Shown one piece after another: positions 11,001-22,670 of a stretch of DNA of 64,000 bases (its first letter is position 1; each line of letters starts with the position of its first letter). The stretch is taken from assembly GCA_035582835.1 (NCBI GenBank), contig JAYKAV010002519.1, positions 434,001 through 498,000 on the forward strand. The letters are read 5' to 3'. This DNA is from Phoebastria nigripes (taxonomy: Eukaryota > Chordata > Aves > Procellariiformes > Diomedeidae). Made by a program: the position numbers and the translations under genes. The notes below the pieces were generated by a model, which had not been told where the DNA came from, searched no databases, and saw only the letters and a list, made by a program, of their open reading frames with translations.

Positions 11001-14000
11001 CTATTGAATATCTTCCAGATCCCTACCCGTTGTCCCTTAATCCATCATTTTTTGAAGTGACAACACTGCTCACCATCTCATCCATTACACACAGCACCTA
11101 CCGATGGAAACTTCCCACAAATCAGACTGAACTTGAAGAACATGGGCATTAATGAAAAGAAAATATATAGAAAATTCTGAAATTGAGAGCCGAGCTAGGG
11201 AATTGTAGCTTCCTAGTTTTAACCAGCTCAGAGGTCTGTTTTCTTTTACTTACTTCTTGAAAATGTTTTACATTGGCTGTACTTTGTTTTCCAGCTGTCA
11301 GAGTTAGAAACAAGTCTAGTTTATCCCTGGTGGTTTTGTACTTTTATTTGAAACTACTTCATATTAGACATTTTTAAGTCTAGAGCACATGTTATTTTTT
11401 TAACATTCAAACCGAATTTAGAAAGCTGAAGGAAAACATTGCAATGCATTTTGTCCATGCGAAGTTAACTGACTGCAAACATATAAACGGCAATAAGTTT
11501 AAAAAAAATCTTTTTCTAAATCAAATTCACTTTCCTCAAAAGTGTATTTGAAAATGAAAGCAAAAGGCCTTTACTTTGGCATTTTAAATTGTGCTGTTGT
11601 TCTCAGTAACTGACTTTCCCTGAAGGAAAAGTCCCAGTTTACACTGAATGTAATACTTCAAGCTTCAGAACCTCTGATATTAGCATGAGTTGAAGAGTCA
11701 GGTAGGTAGGAATTTTTTCCTTTTTGGAGATTAACTTGCAAGAATTTTGTCTCTCTTTGCCACATTGAGAAGAGGGAGTCTTTTTCCTCTCTACTTTCCT
11801 CAAGAAAAAAAAGATCCTTGAAAACCCCAATAAGGAGGATGCCAGCAGCAAGAGGGAAGAAGGCACTACAGGGTGTGAAAACTGTGTACAAAAGCAAACA
11901 GCAGTGAAGCCTTATTCTTTGCTACCCTTAGCAGGAAATTAAGTCCAGGCAGTAAGACTTTTTCCTATGGTCAGTCCCCTAGGTTTCATAGACAGCTTGG
12001 TTGGGGTGCAAACCAGACAGGCTAGAGGAAATGCAAGAAACCACAGAGAAAATAAAACAGTGGAGAATGTCCACTTCCCTGCAGAGGATAACTAGTTAGT
12101 TAAGCTAATGGTGACAGGACTGCAGAGTTTGTGTACTGATTCCCTCATATTTCTTCTCAAAAGAAAGGAAAGAACTGCTAATACTATTACTGCCCCTCCT
12201 AATTAAGTATGTAACATTGCAAAACTATTTCTTGGGTGGATTTCCCTCCCCCCCCCCAGGAGGATATAATTTTACCAAACGTAATCAAGAATTCGAACTT
12301 CACAAACTGATGTTCACAAAATCACAGTCCTAATGTGCTCTCTGATACAGGGCTGTATGAGGGATAAAATTGTTCTACTTAATTTGAAGATGGAAAAAAT
12401 CTATTCATTTGTCTGGTTCTTCCATATTTCTTCCAAAATTGTTGCCTACAGAAAGGTTTCTACTTCCTCAGATAAATTTAATTTTAAATGCACTATGTGC
12501 TCACTGGGGAAAAATTACACAGCCTAATAGATCTTGCTCTATTCTGTTCTCATACTCTCCTTTCTGTATTGCCAAGTCAATATGTGTATATTTTGTTGTT
12601 TCTTTATATGGACTCCCTTGTTCCTTTAGTGTTCTTTCCACTTATATTTCAACACTTTCAGAAAACAAATTCTTGAGAAAAAACAGTTTGCAAAGGTAAA
12701 GAAAAAGTTCAACTTAAGTTTTCAAAGGCCGTTTTTACCCTTCTTGACTGTTATATAATTTACGAGTTGTTTTTTTTTTTAAACATCCATATTATTTGGT
12801 AATTTCTGTGCTGGCACTTCACTGGCTATACAAATCTATGAGGTAATTGTAGAATAAATTATCTAATTGCATATAATATCACTCTAGATTCTGTATAGGT
12901 ATCTGTAGCTAAAAATTACAATATAATTACATACACATAAATGTTTAGTTATCTAGCAACCATAGCATAATTGTTACACTGTTTCTTGCAAAACTAATGC
13001 ATGGAATAATGTTTTGGTACTTTCAGCACCATGAATCTGGCTATATGTGAATTATCTTTGTTTGGGAGTTTTGAATTCAAAAAGATGATAACTGTTTAGC
13101 CCACGCTGTCTTCATTTTTTAAAAAAATGATTTCCTACATCTAAATTGAGAATGTAAATTAGGCTGGTTTTAAGCACATAGTTAAGAAAAATCCTACCTC
13201 CAAAGTAGGTAGGACAAAGGTGTTCATTTAGAGTTATCTTCTTCAAACTAAATTCATTCCAGTGAACAGCAAATATTTGTGCAACCATTCCAATGGAAGA
13301 CGTGGTACCTGATCAATTTAAGCAACAGCTTCTTACCATAAGAGGCTGCAAAAATGCACTTCCTTGTACTTTGTCCTTTACATTCATACCTTTGTCTGCT
13401 AATACTACTATATATATCAAGTATGTCTTACATTATCAGCATGTCTTGATATTAGCCAGTAAAGTGCACATCTGTAGAGAAAGGTGAATATGATTTTGCA
13501 GTCTTCCTAACTAAACTCCAGATTTCTCTCTTATCATGATGCTGAGGCCAAGATAATGGGACTGATCTTGTCAGCATTCTCCTCAGCATCAGAAGACAAA
13601 AGTCTGAAAATCCTCAGACAAGGAAAGGATTGAAACAAAGTCTCTCTGGAGCTGGGTGGCTTTTCCCAGTAGGCTTAACAGAGTAGGATTAAAGGGAGGC
13701 AGCCCTACCACCACCTGCAGATATGACACTAAAAGAAAACAGTGAGCCCGTGTTATCAGCTCCTACCAATTAACTGTAACTGCATTAGACATTTATTGGA
13801 TTTAGTTAGTAAACAGTGTAGATAATTTTAAAAGGTTGTGACAAAACTGTAAAAATTAACCCAAGTTATTAAATCAGAGCTAGATGCTGGAGAAATCGTC
13901 GGTAGTTTGGGGACACTTGATATTTGACCAAGATCCATTAAGTAGAATTATTACGTTAGAAACTCATCAGAGTATAATCTCTGAGACAGAGTTCTCTCCA

Positions 14001-15320
14001 GTCACTGTCTATAATTACAGCATGGTATCAGGAGTGAAGGTTGAAAAAGAAGAGTGACTTGAGAAACAGTGGAATAGAAGAGGAATAATTGGACAATGTG
14101 GAGCATGAATTTAAAAATCTAAAGAGGCTGAAACTCTCCAGGAGTACAGCAGATGACTGAAAAGGTTCAAGCAAGATAATTGTACCTTTGTGAAGCCAAG
14201 GGGAAACCCTGAAAAGAAAAATGTAATAAGGCAGGTTTTCTCATTTTAATATTGCAGAGTATGAGATTAATTTAAGAATCAACAGTTAAATGAGAAAGAG
14301 CAAGCTAGTTAACATATTATGTTACTGAAATTTAACAAGCATTGTAATCCAAGAAATGGATTCATGTAGTACATATTTGAGAGTGTTGAGACAAATAGAT
14401 TGTTCTGAATGCTTTGACAAGTCCTTAACCTGAGATTAGACTGTAAGAGGTATCAGAAACCTGTCAAAACCTGTAAGAAATGCACAACTAAGAAAAAAAA
14501 AGCTTTAGATTTACATCTTGGATTAGATTTAGAAAAAGAATGTGATGATGCCAGGCTGCATAACAAACAGATTAGATTATAATGTTAGAGGGGAAAAAAT
14601 TTCTTGCAGGTATGTCTCAGACCATAGAAATGACCAGAACAAATCAGAAAACTAAAAAGATGACAATACAAAACCTAATTGGAATAAGAGAGCAAGAAGC
14701 ATAATGAAAGAAAGTACAGACTTCAGTGGTGCTCAGCATTTCAGCAGAACCACTATATTCAAGGGAAGCTAAAATTTGACATAAAAGAACTGAAAATACC
14801 TAAGAAAAAAAGAGATTTAAAAAAAGAAGAATAACTTCTGAGAATAGTGCATGTTTCAACAACACCCTTGGTTATTCTGAAAATTAGAGACGTCCTTGTT
14901 CCATATACATCCATTGCTCAAGTTAATGTGATATCTGAAAGCACAAGAAAAGATTTTAAAGTTAAAGCATAGTCTTATTTACAGGTGTGGATAGGAAATG
15001 TTCAGATAAGTCACAAGAGGAATTCTTTCTACTGAGGGAAAATAAAGGCAAAACAAAGTCTTGAAAAGACGGAGTTTGAATTGTTGCAGGAGATGGAGCA
15101 CATATTGCAGGGCTGAAAGTCTATCAGACCCTAAATCTCACTGAGAGAGGTTATAGTGCAGAGGCAGAAGGCTGAGAAGATGGAAAGTAAAAATGGCAAA
15201 GAAAAAGTAGGACTAAGTGAAACTACAGAACAGCGAAGGTGTCACAACAGAATTTAGGGGTGGGGTAGACACAAGGACAAAGCCACAGCACTCTGTCCCA
15301 TAAAATTTAAAATTTATTTA
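8076..15320. other. Unique AT-rich non-coding DNA
   Basis: Seven kilobases without a recognisable gene or repeat family. Minor features are a run of 10 C (12,248-12,257) and a run of 11 T (12,770-12,780). The 9.45-9.87 kb stretch is slightly GC-richer but its short frames resemble no known protein. There is no N call in this block, unlike most of the window. Confidence 0.55.
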
Positions 15321-15612
15321 CTAACCAGGATGAGTATAGTGCATGGGTACCNATTTCTGTTCTACAACACACACACTTGTGCACATGCCATACAGATACA
15401 ACCCCATCAGCCACGGTTTCAGGTCCAGCTTGAGCATCACAGCGGCCTCGGGGCAGCAGGACTCCTCACAGCTGGACAAAGTGCCCGAGCCCTGGCTGCT
15501 GTCCTGGTTTTCATGCAGTGCTTCCACCTTGGGCTCAGCCTTCTGCGGTGTGCTGGGCTCCTGGGGAGCTCTTCCTACCAAGGAGCTTTACCTCTTTATT
15601 GTTTTCTAACTT
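15321..15612. other. Small GC-rich island with open frames on both strands, unidentified
   Basis: About 150 bases (15,420-15,570) are clearly GC-richer than the surroundings. On the minus strand a frame of about 86 codons runs from 15,581 to 15,321. Its centre is Ser/Glu/Cys-rich (for example GTLSSCEESCCPEAAV) and its C-terminal part is hydrophobic. It has no ATG at its upstream end, and plus-strand frames are open over the same bases. No convincing splice acceptor with a pyrimidine tract lies upstream. It could be a fragment of an exon, a decayed processed copy of a host mRNA, or chance. I do not recognise the protein. One N at 15,352. Confidence 0.3.
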
Positions 15613-18600
15613 AGATGGTCAGACTAACTTTCCAAAGGTCTTGCTGGTCTGTCACCCCAGGACAAACACCTTTGACTTTCTCCATATTTAAAGCCAGCTA
15701 GCTGTTTCTACATTGGTTTCTCTCACCTTCTGATGTCCCACCCTAAACGTGTTATAAGGATGTAGCGTTCTTAAGAATGCCTTTGTGTTTCTTGGTTTCT
15801 TCCCCATGCACACCTAAACCATTAAAGGTGGGCAGATGTAGTTCAGAGGTTATGGATAAGGCTCCCCCATAACAATTATTTGTGCTTGGTTTGTTTTCCC
15901 AGCACACACCACAATCATCTAATAATGAGTAAGAGCTGGGCAGATGTAGTCAAGGTCTCACTTAAGTGATTCGTGCTTTCAGGTAGGTTTCTATACATCA
16001 CACAAAGGAAAAACCATATTCTTAGCAATTCGAGAAGTTATATAAATAAAATGCTAACATAATACTGACACTTTTAAAAAATGGCATTCACATCAGAGTG
16101 AGACTCAAAAATGTTATACATATTGCATATAAGAGCAAAGAAACTTTATAAATGGTCCACAGCTCACATAGACATTTTTCTATGTGCTGGAAAATACATA
16201 TTGATTTTGGATTATGATTCCCACTTAGCAGAAGGATAAAGAATAAAACCCACAACCATTACAAATTTGATTTCATGTACAGATCAATATTTGCAAGATA
16301 TGACACATGAACCGCAGTAATGACATATAAGAAACAAGTTTTAACACTTTGCAAAGGTTTATTATTTTAGGTATATTTTTTCAGGTCCAAGACAGACACA
16401 GTCAAATGGAAAAAAAACCTCTCAAAATTATTTGAAGGATTCTTAAAAGACTGCTCTACTAGCTCAGATCTGCACTTGGTAAATTATAGGTAAATTATAG
16501 GACAGTAGCTCTTGAATCTAAATTCTCAATGGCCTCCTGTTATTTAGAAAAGGAAAGGAAAAATTTAGACCAGTGCTATTAAAAGTAGGAGTATTCTGAA
16601 TTCCTTTTAAGCATAATGAAAACAACAAACAGAAAGGTCCAATAGGTTAAATGTGTCATGACACAGCCATCTGACTGTGTGCATTCATACACCTAAAACA
16701 TGGACTTTTTTCCCATGAAGCCGCCCCTCTTTGTTAAAGTGGTTAGACATCAGTGCCTGATGTAAGAGCAAAACAGGAAGAACAGAGCCAAGGTGAAGAA
16801 GTTCAGGCAGAAGAGTAGCATGTGGACCAGGTGTTACCAAGGGAAAGGTCTAAGCAGAGCGTGGAGACTTAAATACATGCAGCGCCTCAGAGATCTCAAA
16901 GATACAAGGTACCAACTCAGAGACTGGCTGAAAATACAGGAACATGTTGTATTATGTATTATGTATACACTGTATACGTATTATATGTGTACACTTCTTT
17001 CCTCTGGAAGGGGAGTTGTGAGAGTATGTGCCCCTTAAGGATCTCCAAGCATTTTGATTTGAAGAAGTCCTGCAGCCTGGCAGGCTGGGGCACCAAGATC
17101 TCTCCCTGCCTCACAAGGGCCACTGTCACTTACATGTAAGTTTGTTTATCAAAACAAGCTTAGACTCACAGACCTCGGTTATCACTCCCCAAGAACCTGT
17201 TTCTGACTGCACCAACTTCTTGTGTGATGGTGGTTATACTGATGTGTAGCCTGATGGGTGACCTTGTGCGGTACTTCTAGTCTGTGCCTTCCTTGTTCAC
17301 CAGACCAGAACTAAGAAAACAGATTAATACTTCTGAAGAGAGAGCAGAATTGGTTTTAATTTTCAACTTAAATTCCTGTCTCTTAATAAGGTTTATATAG
17401 AAATTATGTTTGTAATATTAAAACATCATAAAAATATAAGTAGGTTTTTTTTTCTAATTTTCTGCAACGTAGTAATTTTTTAAGAATGAATGTAAAATCA
17501 AAGACATTAAAAATGAACTATAATTATTTTATTGTAACTGCAATAAAAGAATTCAAGAGACTCAAAATATAGCAAACAATACATGGAGCAGAAATGCAGA
17601 TCCCTGACATAATTGTCAGGCTGCATCAAAATGGAACTGGAGGGATGCACCGGAGGTATAACACCCTGCCAGCACCCATGGTGTGCAACCATCGTCCCCA
17701 GGAATTTTGCTTTCACAGCACACCACCTCCTGCAGATGAGGGTAGGCAGAGAAAAGGTGACATGAATAGCCAAAATGGGGAGAAAGGCTGCCATAAGAGC
17801 AAATGTGAAACTTCCGATTTGCTCAGTTGCTCTGGCCAGAGTCCTGCACTTATAACTCTGAGCACTTTGATGCTGAAACAGAGACTGAAACGTCTTATTT
17901 TCTCCCTCAGAATTTGTGCTCCTTCAACCAGTACTTGCTAACTGAGGTACTTAAGGTCACCCCAGAGAAGCCTGCCTTTCCCAAGCGTATATAGAGGGTG
18001 CTTGAAAAGACTGGTGTTTCTAAAGCTAAAAGCTAAGCACAGAGTAAGCTGTGCATCATGTCCTTAGCTACTGAATTATTTCTGAGTAGTACTGAACTCA
18101 GAGTTGAACAGGTCAGGCTTTGGGAAACTCCAAATAGCTTAAATTATCTGCTGAGAAGTTCAGTTTTACTTAAAGTGCAAGCAAGGGTACTATATACAAT
18201 GCAGGAGCTATATAGGGCCTTCAGCTTTTATACACTGTAATTTCCTGAAAGTAAGGACCGTTCAAATATCCATACACAAGGTGGGGTTTTTTTAACCTTT
18301 AAAAAGTTCCATTGTTAGGCCTAAAATTATTCAGAAATGTTTTTCCTTTAAGCGATTTCTAATGGCTGTCGCTATGATTTAAAGTCTTCTACAGAATCTC
18401 TCACATAAGGTATGGCTGCCTAAATTACTTTGGACCTAATTTTAGATAAACTGCTATAGCAAACGTTGAATAAATGCATGAGTAAGCAAAGAAAAGCAAA
18501 ACAGATATTTAACATTTGTGACTGGTGTTATCTTTCCAGAGTATTTGAATAGAAGTAGTTTAGGTTTGTTAATTGGGTTCCACACAAAAAAATCCTGTTC

Positions 18601-19740
18601 AAAGACATTACATTGCATTTGTCATCTCTCTAAAAGGCTTGTCATTGCATTACCACTGGCTGAAAAAAACAACCTAACGCAGATCAATGCCAGATGCATT
18701 TCTCTATAAGACACTTTCTCATCCCTTGGCACAATAATGCCAAGTATGAGGGGAACTCTCAGGACGAACATACATTTAAGCCAAGATTATTTTGCTGAGG
18801 GAAAAAAAAAAACAAAAAAGCACTCAAATAAAAAAGAGGCTGTGTTAGAAAAATTTAATTACTCCATAGTGTATTGAAATATATATTGAAATTGTACCTG
18901 TGAGGTATTCTTCTGTGCTGGTCTTTTTGTTAATAAAACTTTGAGGAGATTGTTCCATGACAACTGTGTTTTTCAGTCTGTTCTGTTAACTTTAAAAAAA
19001 AAAATAGTGCAGCAATAATAAAATGTTCTGGTATTAAATCTTTTAATTTGAGGAAGGAGAGGAAGAACCAAGCAAGTGCACAGAAACATTGAACTCTGAG
19101 CTCTTTGCACACTCAGTTTCCCTGAACTGTCACCCTGAGTTAGTTATGAAGTATTCAGCCTAAGGCTCCTATGGCACAGAAAAAGTATGTTCCTAGACCA
19201 AGCACATATACCATAACAGGTGACTATAAAGGACTCTCTGCTTTAGTCACAGGGTCACAGACAGATATTATTCCCCTTATTTTCATTGTCAGTTTAATTT
19301 CACCCTTTATTTTATCCAGTCAGAACCATAAGAATCACATCATTTGTACTGGAAATCACACAACATCCAACTTTATCTAACTTTTGCCAACCACTGAAAA
19401 TTGGTTTTTAGAGCTATCATTCTGCTTGGCCAAATCCCTTTGAAATCTATGGGATTTTCAGAGCAGAGTGACTGACAGATGGGGCCCCTAATCAATAGGG
19501 AAGGCAAATTTTGAATACAGATTAAAGGTACAAACGTTATAGGTCACAAGATTAACAATATCAAATACTCTACATCAGGCACTCTTTTTTCATGTATGAA
19601 ATGTACCTAAAAAGTCAATTAAAAGGAAAAAAAACTGCCTTCTATAAATAAGCAACAGTTGCATTTACTGTCTAAACCATGTTTCTCTTTTGGCTGAACT
19701 GAACTGCAGTTCAGCTCACATTGTACAAACACGGATGGGT
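15613..19740. other. Unique AT-rich non-coding DNA
   Basis: No gene recognised. It contains a 14-bp direct repeat TGGGCAGATGTAGT at 15,829-15,842 and 15,937-15,950, a duplicated GGTAAATTATA near 16,479-16,500, and a low-complexity ATTATGT/GTATAC cluster at 16,949-16,994. A 16-bp palindrome (CTGAACTG and its complement) lies near 19,700. Frames of up to 115 codons (17,594-17,941) show no known domain. Confidence 0.55.
16949..16994. repeat. Low-complexity TA-rich cluster with short inverted repeats
   Basis: ATTATGT is repeated twice, followed by GTATAC, a short spacer and TATAC, then GTATTATATGTGTACAC. The arms are short and imperfect. It is probably a decayed microsatellite. Confidence 0.5.
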
Positions 19741-21450
19741 TGTGGGAGTGACACAAACCTCACCTTGTAACTCCTTGTCATGAGCTGGTTTCTGATCGTT
19801 ATCAATTTAAGCCTCACAAAAGCTGTTGTGATGCTGGTTGCCAGTGGCAGCACAGCTTCAAATGGCAGCTCCAGATCAGCAAGGCTGGGGGAAGATTCGC
19901 CTGTGGCCTTTCAACCTGTCTTACAATGAGAGCAGCGGATAAGGAGGGAAATGGCTCAGCAGGGAAGAAGTAAGCTCTACACTGAGAGAAGACTGTTTTC
20001 ATCCACACCTTGTTGTCCCAGTGTCTCTGCGAATACCCCTAATGCCAAATGGTGTCCCAGCAACACTGTTCCTCCTTTGGAGTGTCCTCCTGGGTGTCCT
20101 GAGTGCAGTCCAGTGGGGATGCAACAGAAATGCTCTCGCTGGCAGGTTACCTCCAGTAACGTGTATGACCAGCATCAGCAACAACCCTGCTTGGGGCAGC
20201 TGAGCTCAGGCGACCCATACTCCACAATACCATGGGGAATACCATGCCCCAGTGACCCACTCATGGATACCTTGGGGCTATCAGGGTCATACCCAAACTG
20301 ATCAGACCCTAATCAAGGGTCCTCTGGGGTGACCAGTCTTCTGCAGTCTCCCAGCCTGAAAAACTATTGCTGTTCTTGCACATATTGAAAAATACAAAAT
20401 AGACCACCTTGTAACCATCCGGGTGGGAACTTCCATACCACCGGAATGGGAATGGAGATCACACCGCTGGGTGATAAGTGATGTGCAGCTTGTTTTTTAT
20501 AAGTAGGAAGATGCCAATTTTGCAAACATCCGCCTATTTACTTTGATCTTTTTATTAATAAACCATTGAGATCAGTGTGGAATATTATCTCTCATGCATA
20601 TAGTTATCATGGGTGTTTATAGTAGACAAGAAAGCATGCCTCCTGGGTACATTACATCTCTATAGTATTTCCCAAGGATATATGAGGTTGTACAAATGTT
20701 GTTTAGCCACACAAAAGCTCCAGTTACAGCGACTGTTGACTTGTGGATTCCAGCCTGCTGTGCTATGATCTGTAGTAACCATTTTTACCAAGCTCCGGGG
20801 AGACAGCACTACCAACCTGTGGACCAAGGTGAAGTCTCCCTGCCAGACTGATACAAACTCCTGACAGTACAACCAAAGTAGCCTTTCACTTCTTGTAAAT
20901 AGTTGCCATGTGAGTTGGAATAACCCCATGCATCAGGGAAGCAAGTGATGTGCATCCATATCTTTGTAGCCTTCAGAGGTGTGGATGCAGGGGCAGTGCC
21001 CCTGGCCATCCAGCCAAGCCCTGGGAATTTCAGAGAACATCTCATCCCAGACGGTGGCTTGTGGGGAGCTGAGCCAGCTGGGGCTTTCACCTTGGCTAAG
21101 CTTTGGAGTAAGTTATAAGAGCAACAGAGTCAGCTGGCACATGCTTTTTATGGAGTTGTATGGTAGGTATATATTGCACAGGGAGTAGACAAGAAGGAAG
21201 AAAGATAAGTGCTATGGCAAGGCTTGTGGATAAGAGGCATCCTTAAAAGCACTCCTGGAAGTAAGCATGACTTAAGTTTTCCAAGAACGTGCTGGCAGCC
21301 TGCAGGGCAGGTGCTGATGGGGATTCCCACACCTGGTGCTCTCAGAGGGGAGGCCTCAGGGAACAGCATAGGACAGCATGGTACCCGTGGCCAATCCCAC
21401 AGGAGCTGTGCTCTGGCAGATTAAGGCACTTCATGATCAGAGTGTGCTGG
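19741..21450. other. GC-elevated region, unidentified, possibly decayed retroelement
   Basis: Two GC-richer blocks (about 19,800-20,340 and 20,700-21,440) are separated by AT-rich DNA carrying an AATAAA at about 20,556. Both strands hold several overlapping frames of 60-116 codons, for example plus 19,951-20,301 and minus 20,660-20,929 and 20,809-21,090. The two minus-strand frames overlap and adjoin as a frameshifted coding remnant might. I recognise no motif of gag, protease, reverse transcriptase, integrase or a host family. A decayed LTR element or an untranslated mRNA copy would fit the composition, but this is inference only. Confidence 0.3.
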
Positions 21451-21689
21451 TGTCACAGAACATTTCACTCTCAGCGTAGCCATAGGGAGAGCGCCATAAT
21501 GAGCTCTCATATAAGAAAAGACTTTCTCTGAAAAGCTGATCAGATCCCCCTCGGGTGGTTGGGGTCTGATTCATCACTCTCTGCTGCTCTACCTTTGTAA
21601 CAGAGCAGCTTTAATTTAAAACAATTTAATTCCACATGGAAAAACAGTGCAATACAGAAATAAATCAAGTACTTTGTATTTACATAAAG

Positions 21690-21870
21690 ACTAATATCGT
21701 CAGCCAACGAAAACTGGAGTGATTCTGCTGAAGTCAATGGAGTTGTACTGATTTACACTAGCTCAAGCTCTGCTCTAATATTTTAGAAATAATTGTCTAA
21801 AGCCTCAGATAATGTATGCCAGAACAACTCCATCAAATTCGTACATCGACTGAGGATCTGACCTTTTATT
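21690..21870. repeat. Relic of an old amniote interspersed repeat
   Basis: The order 'gctgaagtcaatgg', 'agttgtactgatttacactagct', then 'gactgaggatctgacc' about 80 bases later resembles old MITE-like repeats of birds and reptiles ('gaagtcaatggagttacactgatttacaccagctgaggatctggcc'). The match is from memory and the copy is diverged and interrupted. No ends or target duplications can be defined. Confidence 0.45.
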
Positions 21871-22599
21871 GAAACGAGTATGCTAGAATTCCCCTTTGGT
21901 TTGTTTAAAACATTGAAAAACAGTAACCAGGTTGTTGATTGGTATGCTACTAACCCAGAGGCACAGTAGTTCAGATACTGCATGCTATGTAGCTGCAGTT
22001 TGTATATGTTTGTACCCAGCAACACAGCAAAAGTATTTCAGAGCAGTGACAGAATGGGTAGTAAGGAAGTAAACCTGCCCTATGGCAATCCCTCATCATG
22101 CATCTCTCACTTTGCCAAATTTCAGAGTGAATGCTGCATATGGATTTTGACCTCTGGAGCATGAGGTCCCATTTTTGTTGGTGTTTTGTTTTTTTCTTTA
22201 GCTTCAATAAGTATTCCTTATGGCTCAGGTGCTTAATAAAGGATAAGGAAAAAGAAATGTGCAAATATGAAATTGAACGTTCAGTGCATTTCATAAGCTT
22301 TTGGCATTTTTTGAGGTCTCTTGGTTTAGCTTAGTTTCTGAGCAGAAGATACTTTACGTCATAGGCAGATTTTTCAAACTCTGTAGGTGAGCTGCATTAG
22401 CACAGAGATGGGAAAACTAAGTATCAACTATCCAGCCCATTTTTCTCCACTCTGTACTCCTTAAATCTCTATGTGTTATGATGACTGTTATTACTGAATT
22501 AGTGCACAGTCTCTAACAATGCATTAGACACTTTACAGAAATTCTAGCCATGTTCAGGAATACCATACAATCTCAGGCATACTATCTGCAAATGCTCAT

Positions 22600-22670
22600 G
22601 CATGGGGATAAATTCAGATGACTGAGTTCAGTTCTTTTGAACTCAATGGGATTACTCATGTGAGCGAATT
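22600..22670. repeat. Relic of an old amniote interspersed repeat
   Basis: The phrases TTTTGAACTCAATGGG and ATTACTCATGTGAG, adjacent at 22,635-22,664, resemble the recurring 'gaagtcaatgggattactcatgtgag' core of the old repeat group noted at 21.7 kb. Short match, family unnamed. Confidence 0.4.

Noticed and set aside
16949..16994. Possible regulatory palindrome or origin-like structure
   Set aside because: The arms are short and imperfect and the stretch reads better as a decayed TA-rich microsatellite.
17594..17941. 115-codon plus-strand frame
   Set aside because: No recognisable domain, and a minus-strand frame overlaps it. Probably chance.
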